Shown here: one piece after another, positions 52,289 through 59,271 of the stretch | Layout: each line of letters begins with the position of its first letter | Numbering within the stretch: position 1 is the stretch's first letter | Assembly: GCF_021389975.1 (NCBI RefSeq) | Contig: NZ_CP089981.1 | Location: 3,497,501-3,561,500, forward strand | DNA: 64,000 nucleotides | Source of the DNA: Fulvivirga ulvae | GTDB lineage: Bacteria; Bacteroidota; Bacteroidia; Cytophagales; Cyclobacteriaceae | Reading direction: 5' to 3' | Program-made: the position numbers and the translations under genes | Notes under the pieces: generated by a model | What the model saw: the letters and a program-made list of their open reading frames with translations, nothing else | Told to the model about the DNA's origin: nothing | Database searches by the model: none

Positions 52289-52726
52289 ATGCAGACAGAA
52301 GTACTTTATACACTTGGTAAGTCAACCCTGGACTATGATCCCGTTATACCTTGCTTGACATTTAAACATAAGGGATTTATGATCAGCTCAGAGTTCAGGA
52401 CGTTTCTGAACAAAGCGTTGGAACTGATAAAAGAGAAAAAGCAGGAGCACGAAATATTTGGATGGGTGTCTAATCTCGCAGAATCAGATGCCTTTCTGGA
52501 AGAAGATATGCTATGGGTGGCCAACGATTTTAATCCCCGTGCATATCAGGCAGGACTCAGGTATGTGGCATTTGTATTGACCGAAGATGAATATGCTTTG
52601 GCCAATGTTTCTGCAGAAACTTACACGGAATATTCTCAGGAGGAAATGGGAGAGCAAATAGTTAACCGTAATTTCAAAGACGAAGAATCTGCCAAAACCT
52701 GGCTCGGAGAGGTTTTAAGTAACTAA
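52289..52726 (+). CDS. SpoIIAA-like protein, array copy 10
   Basis: The last, intact copy, 145 residues: STLDYDPVIPCLTFKHKGFMISSEFRTFLNKALELIKEKK, FGWVSNLAESDAFLEEDMLWVANDFNPRAYQAGLRYVAFVLTEDEYALANVSAETYTEYSQ and ESAKTWLGEVLSN. It is closest to copy 6. A terminator follows at 52732-52768, marking the end of the array transcript. Together the ten copies cover 4.9 kb on one strand with gaps of 21-118 bp. Confidence 0.72.
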   Translation: MQTEVLYTLGKSTLDYDPVIPCLTFKHKGFMISSEFRTFLNKALELIKEKKQEHEIFGWVSNLAESDAFLEEDMLWVANDFNPRAYQAGLRYVAFVLTEDEYALANVSAETYTEYSQEEMGEQIVNRNFKDEESAKTWLGEVLSN

Positions 52727-52731
52727 TATTG

Positions 52732-52768
52732 TTGAGGCCGTTCTTTTGAAACGGTCTCAATTTTTTTT
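52732..52768 (+). terminator. Terminator at end of SpoIIAA-like array
   Basis: TTGAGGCCGTT (52732-52742) and AACGGTCTCAA (52750-52760) pair over 11 bp with one G-T wobble, followed by eight T residues. Confidence 0.9.
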
Positions 52769-52954
52769 ACTTCCATTTCAAGCCTCACCAATTTCAATAC
52801 TTTAATGTAAGCTGATGAATGTCATAGGCTATGCTGAGGCCGGTCATTCACCAATTCTGAAGATGTAACCATATTTGTATCATAAACTTAGCGGTAATAT
52901 TAAGTGAAGTGTAAGCCTTCTCAATACTCAATACTACCCTCTCAATACTAAAAA

Positions 52955-53806
52955 ATGGTTAACGTGACCAAAGTCTCCGGAGAGAAAGCCCCGTTTGTGC
53001 CGGCTAAGTTGCTGGCATCATTAAAGCGCGCAGGGGCAAATGAGAGCCTGGCAAAAGATATTTTAGAGGAAGTGCAATCAGGTTTGTATGAAGGAATAGC
53101 CACGAAGGCTATTTACAAAGAAGCCTTTGCACGACTGCGTAAACACTCGCGACCCCTGGCTGCAAAATATAAGCTCAAAAAAGCCCTGATGGAACTGGGC
53201 CCCACTGGTTATCCTTTTGAGCGATTTGTAGGTGAAATACTCAGAGATCAGGGATTTAAGGTTGAGGTGGGAGTAATAGTGCAGGGACACTGCGTACAAC
53301 ATGAACTGGATGTAGTAGCAGAGAAAGCCTCAGAACATTATATAGTAGAGTGTAAGTTTCATAGCGATCAGGCCAGGCACTGTGATGTGAAGGTTCCGCT
53401 ATATATTCATTCGCGCTTCAGAGACGTGGAAAAGCAATGGAGGAAACATGAAGCACATAGCACTAAATTTCATAAAGGCTGGATTTTTACCAATACCCGG
53501 TTTACCAATGATGCCACTAAATATGGTAGTTGCTCAGGATTGATGCTGGTAGGGTGGGATTACCCCAAAAAGGAAGGCCTGAAGGACCTCATTGACAGAT
53601 CAGGACTACACCCGGTAACCTGCCTCACAACACTTACAAAACAGGAAAAGCAAATAATCTTGTCGGCAAACCATGTATTGTGCAGGGATATATGCGATTC
53701 ACCTCAACTGCTAAATATGGCAAGAGTGCATACGAGTCGTCAGAAGAATGTCATAAAGGAGGCCCTGGCACTTTGTAATTACTCCATAAAATACCATGAA
53801 AAGTGA
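52955..53806 (+). CDS. ATP-cone and restriction-endonuclease-like fusion protein
   Basis: A 283-residue protein. Residues 1-85 look like an ATP-cone domain (MVNVTKVSGEKAPFVPAKLLASLKRAGANESLAKDILEEVQSGL to YRLRKHSRPLAAKYKLKKAL, as in NrdR and ribonucleotide reductases). Residues 86-200 resemble a PD-(D/E)xK nuclease of the Mrr type: YPFERFVGEILRDQGFKVEVGVIVQGHCVQHELDVVAEKASEHYIVECKFH, with Asp119, Glu132 and Lys134 as likely active-site residues. The C-terminal 80 residues are not assigned. A nucleotide-gated DNA nuclease is a reasonable inference. It stands alone between the array and the small gene at 53900. Confidence 0.8.
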   Translation: MVNVTKVSGEKAPFVPAKLLASLKRAGANESLAKDILEEVQSGLYEGIATKAIYKEAFARLRKHSRPLAAKYKLKKALMELGPTGYPFERFVGEILRDQGFKVEVGVIVQGHCVQHELDVVAEKASEHYIVECKFHSDQARHCDVKVPLYIHSRFRDVEKQWRKHEAHSTKFHKGWIFTNTRFTNDATKYGSCSGLMLVGWDYPKKEGLKDLIDRSGLHPVTCLTTLTKQEKQIILSANHVLCRDICDSPQLLNMARVHTSRQKNVIKEALALCNYSIKYHEK

Positions 53807-53899
53807 AGGTTCAGGCCCAATCTTTTGTTCTTATGACATAAGTCATTTATTTCATTTTGAAAAAAAACTAACTTGACAGAACGTAAAAACACCGAACCC

Positions 53900-54208
53900 A
53901 TGGAACATATTAGTTACGATACTTTATCAGAGGCCGTCACCGGCTTGCGTGAAGCAGGATATGTTAATGATTTTAACCTTGATTCTCATTGCTTGCATTG
54001 TGCACCATCACAATTGGAATTGCATCCTGAAGATTTTCAGGTAGACTCATACTACCGCTTTGAGGGAATGAGTAATCCTGACGATAGCAGCATAATTTAC
54101 GCCATTAGCGGAAAAGACGGCCTGAAAGGCATATTAGTAGATGCTTATGGTGCATACAGCGAAGGGCTGAGCAGTGATATGATTAATAAATTGAAGGTAA
54201 GTGTTTAA
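53900..54208 (+). CDS. Small conserved hypothetical protein
   Basis: A 102-residue protein from ATG 53900 (a TTG nine codons earlier is possible). The sequence YDTLSEAVTGLREAGYVNDFNLDSHCLHC, LHPEDFQVDSYYRFEGMSNPDDSSIIYAISGKDGLKGILVDAYGAYSEGLS is a well-recurring compact Bacteroidota family, sometimes labelled phosphoribosylpyrophosphate synthetase in automatic annotation, which I believe is a misnomer because it has no PRPP-synthetase motifs. There is a Cys pair (CLHC). Function unknown. A sizeable gap separates it from the toxin-antitoxin pair. Confidence 0.72.
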   Translation: MEHISYDTLSEAVTGLREAGYVNDFNLDSHCLHCAPSQLELHPEDFQVDSYYRFEGMSNPDDSSIIYAISGKDGLKGILVDAYGAYSEGLSSDMINKLKVSV

Positions 54209-54242
54209 TGTAAAAGCGAATAATTGATGTTTCTTTTGTTTT

Positions 54243-54260
54243 GATTATTTCGATTATTTC
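54243..54260 (+). promoter_or_regulatory. Tandem 9-bp repeat upstream of antitoxin
   Basis: GATTATTTC is directly repeated at 54243-54260, and ATTTCGAATAAAT follows with partial dyad symmetry. It lies about 40 bp before the antitoxin ATG, where the product may bind to autoregulate. Confidence 0.35.
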
Positions 54261-54297
54261 GAATAAATTTATGTTATGTTTTTAAACAGTAGAAATA

Positions 54298-54756
54298 ATG
54301 GATGCATTAATTAAACGAACAAGTCAGGAGGATCAGAAAATTGCTCGGCGATCTTTGGAGGGGGTAAGGTCTGCATCCCACAGTATTAAAGGATCAAAAG
54401 CTAAAGGGGTTAAAATTAAAATTCAGGAAACAGGTGAGAATATCATTATCCCCAAAAAAGCACTAGCTCTGCTCTCTGCTATTCTTCAAAATATGGCCGA
54501 GGGCAAATCAATATCTATAATCCCCTCTGATTCGGAAATAAGTACACAACAGGCGGCGGATATGCTTAATATTTCCAGGCCTCATCTGGTTAAATTACTG
54601 GAGGCTGGAGCTATTCCATTCAAAAAAGTGGGGAGTCATAGAAGAATATTGTTGAAGGATATTCTAAATTATGAGGAAGGTTTAAAAACAGAACGTGAAA
54701 AACAACTTGATTTTCTAGCCAAACAGGCGCAAGATTTAAATCTTGGCTACGAATGA
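54298..54756 (+). CDS. Antitoxin with excisionase-type HTH
   Basis: A 152-residue protein whose middle (about 80-125) is a MerR/excisionase-like helix-turn-helix (ISTQQAADMLNISRPHLVKLLEAGAIPFKKVGSHRRILLKDILNYE). The N-terminus is basic and helical and the C-terminus may contact the toxin. It overlaps the following PIN gene by 4 bp (ATGA), the usual coupled antitoxin-toxin order. Direct repeats upstream may be its operator. Confidence 0.86.
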   Translation: MDALIKRTSQEDQKIARRSLEGVRSASHSIKGSKAKGVKIKIQETGENIIIPKKALALLSAILQNMAEGKSISIIPSDSEISTQQAADMLNISRPHLVKLLEAGAIPFKKVGSHRRILLKDILNYEEGLKTEREKQLDFLAKQAQDLNLGYE

Positions 54757-55322
54757 TCCATTCCCCAAGGTTTGCAGTTGTTTTGGATGCGTGTGTTTTA
54801 TACCCGGCTCCTGTTAGAGACATTTTTCTTTCTATGGCAGCAGAAGGGCTGTTTAAGCCGAAGTGGACAAAGGAGATTCAGGATGAGTGGGTGAGAAATT
54901 TATTAAAAAGGCGGGATGATTTGAAAGAAGAAGTACTGTTTAAAACCGTAAGAGCAATGAACCTTGCTTTTCCGGATGCTGCGGTAGAAAATTATGAAGA
55001 TTTAATAGAAGGTCTAAGGCTTCCTGATAAAGATGACAGGCATGTGGTTGCGGCAGCTATCAAGTGTAATGCTGATTTGATTGTGACAAATAATCTGAAA
55101 GATTTTCCAGGTACAATTGTTGAAAAATATGACATTGAAATTCAAAGCCCCGATGAATTAGTTTCGAATCTGATACAATTGAATAAAAAGCTTTCCTGCG
55201 TAGCTTTTAATAAAATGGTGAATCGATTGAAGAAACCTCCTAAAACTAAGAGCGAAGTGGCGCAATCACTTCGGAACTGCGGGTTGTCTAAGTCCTCTGA
55301 GATGCTTCTTAGCTTATGTTAA
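54753..55322 (+). CDS. PIN-domain toxin (VapC-like ribonuclease)
   Basis: A 189-residue PIN-domain protein. Acidic active-site candidates: Asp12 in VVLDACVLYP, Glu in EIQDEWVRNLL, Asp in LPDKDDRHVVAAAIKC and Asp in IVTNNLKDFPG. The pattern fits the PF13470-like PIN group that cleaves RNA. It is translated by coupling with the antitoxin. The extra ~55 residues at the C-terminus (KLSCVAFNKMVNRLKKPPKTKSEVAQSLRNCGLSKSSEMLL) are beyond the core fold. Confidence 0.9.
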   Translation: MIHSPRFAVVLDACVLYPAPVRDIFLSMAAEGLFKPKWTKEIQDEWVRNLLKRRDDLKEEVLFKTVRAMNLAFPDAAVENYEDLIEGLRLPDKDDRHVVAAAIKCNADLIVTNNLKDFPGTIVEKYDIEIQSPDELVSNLIQLNKKLSCVAFNKMVNRLKKPPKTKSEVAQSLRNCGLSKSSEMLLSLC

Positions 55323-55334
55323 CTGCGAGGGATA

Positions 55335-55360
55335 TTAAAAAGGTGCCCTCTAAGGCACCT
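55335..55360 (-). terminator. Terminator of the lanthipeptide-like precursor gene
   Basis: On the minus strand, AGGTGCC and GGCACCT (plus positions 55354-55360 and 55341-55347) form a 7-bp stem with a 6-nt loop, followed by TTTTT. It starts 7 bp after the stop codon of the peptide gene. Confidence 0.78.
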
Positions 55361-55366
55361 CAGATT

Positions 55367-55507
55367 TTACTCACAAACAGTTCCTGTCGGAGGCAGGATT
55401 CCGCATGTAGAATCACAACCAGTGCAGCGGTCTGCTCCACCCCTGATTTTATCCAGGGTTACAAAACTCTTAACTTTCAGATCTTTAAGTTTTAACTTCT
55501 TTTTCAT
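55367..55507 (-). CDS. Lanthipeptide-type RiPP precursor peptide
   Basis: A 46-residue peptide from ATG 55507 (minus) to TAA at 55367. The leader MKKKLKLKDLKVKSFVTLD is Lys-rich with an F-V-T-L-D box like the FNLD motif of class I lanthipeptide leaders, followed by KIRGG, a double-glycine cleavage site. The 22-residue core ADRCTGCDSTCGILPPTGTVCE has four Cys and several Thr/Ser, suited to lanthionine or disulfide formation. A promoter and terminator of its own frame it, which supports a real gene rather than a shadow. No LanB, LanC, YcaO, transporter or peptidase is in the window, so modification and export enzymes must lie elsewhere or be absent. Confidence 0.78.
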   Translation of the reverse strand: MKKKLKLKDLKVKSFVTLDKIRGGADRCTGCDSTCGILPPTGTVCE

Positions 55508-55537
55508 AATCGTAGCATTTATTGGTTTTAGCAGTTC

Positions 55538-55568
55538 TAAATTTACACGAGCAGGGTTAGTAAAACAA
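55538..55568 (-). promoter_or_regulatory. Promoter of lanthipeptide-like gene
   Basis: On the minus strand TTG (55568-55566), a 20-bp spacer and TAAATTTA (55545-55538) match the Bacteroidota consensus except for the last base. The -7 box is 30 bp from the ATG at 55507. Confidence 0.65.
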
Positions 55569-55803
55569 TTGATCTATAACCGTGCGTACCATTTGAAGCG
55601 CTTTTTATGTAGTTTCATTTTTTATGATTATTGCAATTTCCTGACAACCTTACCTTTAATTGTTTTGCTGCTCCTGAAACAGGCCATTTGGATACATAAT
55701 TTACATGAGCGGCATGTAAGTTTTGGCATGTATCACCCCAATTCTACTCATCATTTCTTGTCTAAGCACAAATTTTTAGGGTGTGACCAAACTTAGTCAC
55801 CAA

Positions 55804-55870
55804 CAGAACTAAACAGCGGCTTTACTCAACTTCCAAAAATTTGCTAAAGCTTAATGCACAGAAGCACCGG
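55804..55870. repeat. Dispersed intergenic repeat, copy B
   Basis: CAGAACTAAACAGCGGCTTT, then ACTCAACTTCCAAAAATTTG, then CTAAAGCTTAATGCACAGAAG. GCTTTA and TAAAGC can pair at the ends of the inner part. It shares CAGAACTAAA and GCGGC-TTACT with copy A at 58991. Confidence 0.7.
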
Positions 55871-55991
55871 CCGAGATGCAATTACTCCACATCCCAGTTT
55901 AAAATGTGTCTGCGTGAGGGCCGTGAGTTGGAATAGAAAATGAAACCAGTCAACAAATGTCTGCGCCGATTACTTCCTGGTTTTCGGCTTA

Positions 55992-56026
55992 TAAAAAAAG
56001 CCCGCTTCAATTTTTAGAAACAGGCT
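55992..56026 (-). terminator. Terminator of M49 peptidase gene
   Basis: On the minus strand AGCCTGTTTC and GAAGCGGGCT form a 10-bp stem with G-T wobbles, followed by a run of seven T residues (plus 55993-55999). Confidence 0.82.
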
Positions 56027-56049
56027 CTTTTCTTTAACCAATCAGCTAC

Positions 56050-58086
56050 TTATTTAACTGGCAGGTTTGCATAATGTTCTGCATAATATAACATCTGCTC
56101 GGTAAAGTCTTTAGGATACTCTACTTTGATGTCTGTAATGTTTCCTGCCTCGTCAGTAACGGGTACAAGTACCGGATTAATGAAGCCTCCATAAGGTGCA
56201 GTTTTCAATTTTTCCACCCTTTGAAGCACTTCCTTGTGCAGGTCCTGATCAACCTGTACACCGTAGTTCTCGATCAGGTTCTTGCCGGCCTCATAGTCAC
56301 CTTCAGATTTTATGCGCTGGATCTCCTTTAGCAGTGCGCCAAAGAGCACCCTTAGCTTATCATAATCATTGATCACGAAGTAGGTTTTTCCGTCTTTGGC
56401 CTTTTTCTCGATCACATTTTCCTCTTTGCCCTGTTCGTACACCCACTTGGCGATCATCTGGCGGTTACGCATGTGGGCTTCCTCAATCACTTCACCCTCT
56501 TCAAGTCTTCTGAGCTGGAGCAGCAGGCCATTTTTGATGTAGCTGTCATATTCTTCTTTTCCCACTTCCAGGCTCGGGATCAGGCCCAGCTCCACCATTT
56601 TAGGATCCATCAGATAGTAAAGCGCTACCAGGTCAGCACGTCCTTCTTCCAGTGCCGAAGCATAGCTTTTTAATGTTTCCTTGGGAGTGCCTACACCTTC
56701 ATTAAGCTTACCGGAAGCATGGCCGATAACTTCGTGCAGGGCAGTATGAAGTTTATCGCCCAGCTCAGCATATTCTCTGGCACGCTTTATTTCCTCTTCT
56801 GAAAACGCAAACTCCTCAAGTATACCTGAACCGGAGGCACCGTCATAGGCAGAAACGATATTGCCAAGGCTTACCGATTTGGAACCGTGCTGAGCCCTGA
56901 TCCAGTCAGAGTTAGGCAGGTTAACACCTATTGGGGTAGAAGGCGAAGCATCGCCTGACTCACCGGCAACATTTACTACTTTATAAGTAATGCCCACTAC
57001 ATCCTTCTTTTTGTTCTCTTCCAAAATAGGAGCGTTGTCTTCAAACCACTGCGCATTGGCAGAAAGCTTGGCCATTCTTTCGGAAGCTTCAAAATCTTTG
57101 ATCTCCACTATGGATTCGTAAGAACCTCTGTAGCCTTTAGGGTCATTGTATACCTCGATGAATCCGTTGATGTAGTCGATGTCTCCCTCTGTAGCATTTA
57201 CCCAGGCAATATTATATTCATCCCAGGTTTTCAGGTCGCCCGTCTGGTAATATTTGATCAATAGCTCGAGAGCTTTCTTTTGTTGCTCATTTTCAGCTAC
57301 GGTCGTTGCTTTTTCCAGCCAGTAAACGATTTGCTCGATAGCAGGGCCATACAGACCACCTACTTTGTACACTTGCTCTTTAAGCTCGCCATTTTCTTTC
57401 ACCATCCTTGAGTTAAGACCATACCATACAGGGGCCTTATCATTTTTGTTAACTTTGGCCGCATAGTAAGCATCTACTTCCGCTTCTGTAATATCCGGAG
57501 CATAGAAGTTAACAGCAGAGCCTTTCAATAAGCCCTTTTCAGGGTCAAGGTTGACCTTTTTACTATCAATTACAGGGTTGAACAAGACCTCAGTGATGGC
57601 ACTATCAAGCTCTGTAGAGGTGGCACTCAATAAAGAATTGAAATATTCTCTTGAGAAATCCGGCATGATCTTGTTATTTGAATAGTGGTGGTGGATGCCG
57701 TTTGAAAACCATATTCTTTTCACATAAGTCATGAAATTTTTCCAGTCTTCAGTTGCTTTGTCGCCGGAATAATTCTTTACTACGTTTTCAAGCGCATGTC
57801 TGATTTTCAGGTTGTACCTGTAGTTTTGATCATACATGATGTCACGACCAGCCAGACCAGCCTGTGTAAGGTAGTAGACAAGTGTCTTTTGTTGGGTGGT
57901 CAGTTGATCAAATCCGGGAATCTGATACCGGATGATCTTCAGGTCAGCAAATTGCTCGGCCAGGTACTCAAAAGATTCCGGCTCTTTCTCAGGGGCAACT
58001 TCAGTCTGCTTTTGTTCAGATTTATTACAACTGAATAGCACCGCAGAGACCAGAAGTAGCCAGGCGGTTGATTTTAAAAGCTTCAT
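56050..58086 (-). CDS. Dipeptidyl-peptidase III-like zinc peptidase (M49), lipoprotein
   Basis: A 678-residue peptidase. It starts with a lipoprotein signal (LKSTAWLLLVSAVLFSCNKSEQKQ; lipobox Cys20), so it is anchored to the periplasmic or outer face of the envelope. The M49 zinc motif HEVIGH is at 451-456 and the third ligand with the second conserved motif EEGRAD at 480-485. It should release dipeptides from the N-termini of peptides. The length is that of bacterial DPP III-like enzymes. The gene is monocistronic, with a terminator behind it and a TATATTTG box 33 bp before the ATG. Confidence 0.94.
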   Translation of the reverse strand: MKLLKSTAWLLLVSAVLFSCNKSEQKQTEVAPEKEPESFEYLAEQFADLKIIRYQIPGFDQLTTQQKTLVYYLTQAGLAGRDIMYDQNYRYNLKIRHALENVVKNYSGDKATEDWKNFMTYVKRIWFSNGIHHHYSNNKIMPDFSREYFNSLLSATSTELDSAITEVLFNPVIDSKKVNLDPEKGLLKGSAVNFYAPDITEAEVDAYYAAKVNKNDKAPVWYGLNSRMVKENGELKEQVYKVGGLYGPAIEQIVYWLEKATTVAENEQQKKALELLIKYYQTGDLKTWDEYNIAWVNATEGDIDYINGFIEVYNDPKGYRGSYESIVEIKDFEASERMAKLSANAQWFEDNAPILEENKKKDVVGITYKVVNVAGESGDASPSTPIGVNLPNSDWIRAQHGSKSVSLGNIVSAYDGASGSGILEEFAFSEEEIKRAREYAELGDKLHTALHEVIGHASGKLNEGVGTPKETLKSYASALEEGRADLVALYYLMDPKMVELGLIPSLEVGKEEYDSYIKNGLLLQLRRLEEGEVIEEAHMRNRQMIAKWVYEQGKEENVIEKKAKDGKTYFVINDYDKLRVLFGALLKEIQRIKSEGDYEAGKNLIENYGVQVDQDLHKEVLQRVEKLKTAPYGGFINPVLVPVTDEAGNITDIKVEYPKDFTEQMLYYAEHYANLPVK

Positions 58087-58118
58087 ATTAATTTTAGGTT
58101 TGTTTTAGTAATGCTTTG

Positions 58119-58126
58119 CAAATATA
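58119..58126 (-). promoter_or_regulatory. -7 box of M49 peptidase gene
   Basis: TATATTTG on the minus strand matches TAnnTTTG and lies 33 bp upstream of the ATG at 58086. No TTG was found at the right distance. Confidence 0.45.
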
Positions 58127-58318
58127 GTAATATAGATTTTAGACGCCCGGGTGGTGGGTAAATGCAGTCAGAAGGCCGATATTGTAAATTCAAAATCCAT
58201 AACTGAAGAAAAAGACATGATGCTTGTAGTCGATCCGGTTTAGGAATTCAGGCGTTTACATGCGCTATTTGAATATATCTTGAGTAGATTAAATGAAATT
58301 TCTAAAAGTCAAAACAAT

Positions 58319-58912
58319 ATGAACAGATTAAAAGTGGTCCTCGTATTTGTTGTGCCGGCCTTAATTCTTGGTGCGTGCGCGGGGCATTCTATTGAGACGG
58401 ATGACAATTTTGAAGTTGTAGAACTGCCCGATGGCTCGATAGTGTATTTAAACCATCATAGTGCAGTAAACTATAATAAAGGTTTTGAAGCGAGGATTGT
58501 AGAAGTTAGCGGAGAAGCCTTCTTTGAAGTAGCCAAAGCAAATATTCCCTTTGTGGTTAGAACGGTTCATGGAGAGGTTAAGGTGCTTGGGACTGAATTT
58601 AACGTAAAAACTGCTACTGACGAGCTGGAAGTAGAAGTGGAGGAAGGGGTGGTGGAGTTGAAAACCTCATCAGAAATTCAAGAAGTGAAGAAAGGTCAAC
58701 GGGCAGTATGGAAGAAAGGCAGGAAAGCCATTGAAAAAAGAAAGGGGGAACTGAAATTTAAAGTTTGGCTCAATGCTTTGGAAAAAGAGTTCAGGCAACT
58801 CGGCAGGGAGATCAAACGGGGAGGAAAAAAAGTACAGAAGGAGTCTGAAAAGGTGGGCAAAGAGATTAATAAAGGTACTAAAAGGCTACAGAAGGAGCTT
58901 AAAGATTTATAG
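58319..58912 (+). CDS. FecR-domain lipoprotein with basic tail
   Basis: A 197-residue protein from ATG 58319 (a TTG 13 codons upstream is unlikely). Lipoprotein signal VVLVFVVPALILGACAG (Cys20). Residues 30-120 form a FecR-like domain: VVELPDGSIVYLNHHSAVNYNKGFEARIVEVSGEAFFEVAKANIPFVVRTVHGEVKVLGTEFNVKT, the segment that in anti-sigma factors follows the transmembrane helix. Here there is no membrane helix, no N-terminal anti-sigma domain and no adjacent sigma factor. The C-terminal 60 residues are strongly charged and helical (VKKGQRAVWKKGRKAIEKRKGE; ESEKVGKEINKGTKRLQKELKDL). Function unknown; an envelope scaffolding role is speculative. Confidence 0.85.
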   Translation: MNRLKVVLVFVVPALILGACAGHSIETDDNFEVVELPDGSIVYLNHHSAVNYNKGFEARIVEVSGEAFFEVAKANIPFVVRTVHGEVKVLGTEFNVKTATDELEVEVEEGVVELKTSSEIQEVKKGQRAVWKKGRKAIEKRKGELKFKVWLNALEKEFRQLGREIKRGGKKVQKESEKVGKEINKGTKRLQKELKDL

Positions 58913-59271
58913 TGCCCGGAACGAGAGTAATCCTACTAAGCGGACATCTACTTTTATGCTGGTAAATTTAATTTTAGAATGAGAAGCTTGCAGAACTAAA
59001 TCGCGGCATTACTAAACTTCCAGAAGTTTGGTAAGCTTTACTGTTCTGTAGCACTGACTAAGGTAATGCTCAAAAAAGAGGCCTCCGCCTTTCTGTGTAT
59101 CACCAGCCCCGGCAAAGGCCTGTAGACCGACGTTGGCCGGAATGCCCTCCGTGCCGGAAGAGGAGTTTTGATTCTGTTACCGCATCAGGCTGTTATATTC
59201 AATACTGGTCCGGTTCATTTTCAACCAAATCATGGAAGTAGGGGTGGTGGCGATTTGTTGAATTTGATTTC
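58913..59271. repeat. Gap with dispersed repeat copy A (58991-59055)
   Basis: This 359-bp gap between convergent genes contains the clearest copy of the dispersed repeat. It starts CAGAACTAAATCGCGGCATT and continues with a near-perfect 12-bp stem at 59009-59034 (TTACTAAACTTC and GAAGTTTGGTAA around CA). No gene is supported. Confidence 0.65.

Larger units (their letters stand above)
55508..56049. other. Gap with precursor promoter, repeat copy B and terminator
   Basis: A 542-bp gap. It holds the minus-strand promoter at 55538-55568, the dispersed repeat at 55804-55870 and the terminator of the M49 peptidase gene at 55992-56026. The plus-strand open frame 55422-55796 runs antisense over the peptide gene and has no support. 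Confidence 0.55.

Noticed and set aside
47844..52726. Idea that the array is a CRISPR-like or satellite repeat
   Set aside because: The units are diverged protein-coding genes of about 145 codons with different spacers; identity between copies is at protein level, not short DNA repeats.
53873..54208. Annotation of this gene as phosphoribosylpyrophosphate synthetase
   Set aside because: It is about 100 residues and has no PRPP-binding or catalytic motif of that enzyme; the name appears to be an automatic label.
55422..55796. Plus-strand open frame of 124 codons
   Set aside because: It runs antisense over the lanthipeptide-like gene and its promoter and has an odd, very hydrophobic composition without homology; the minus-strand peptide has better support.
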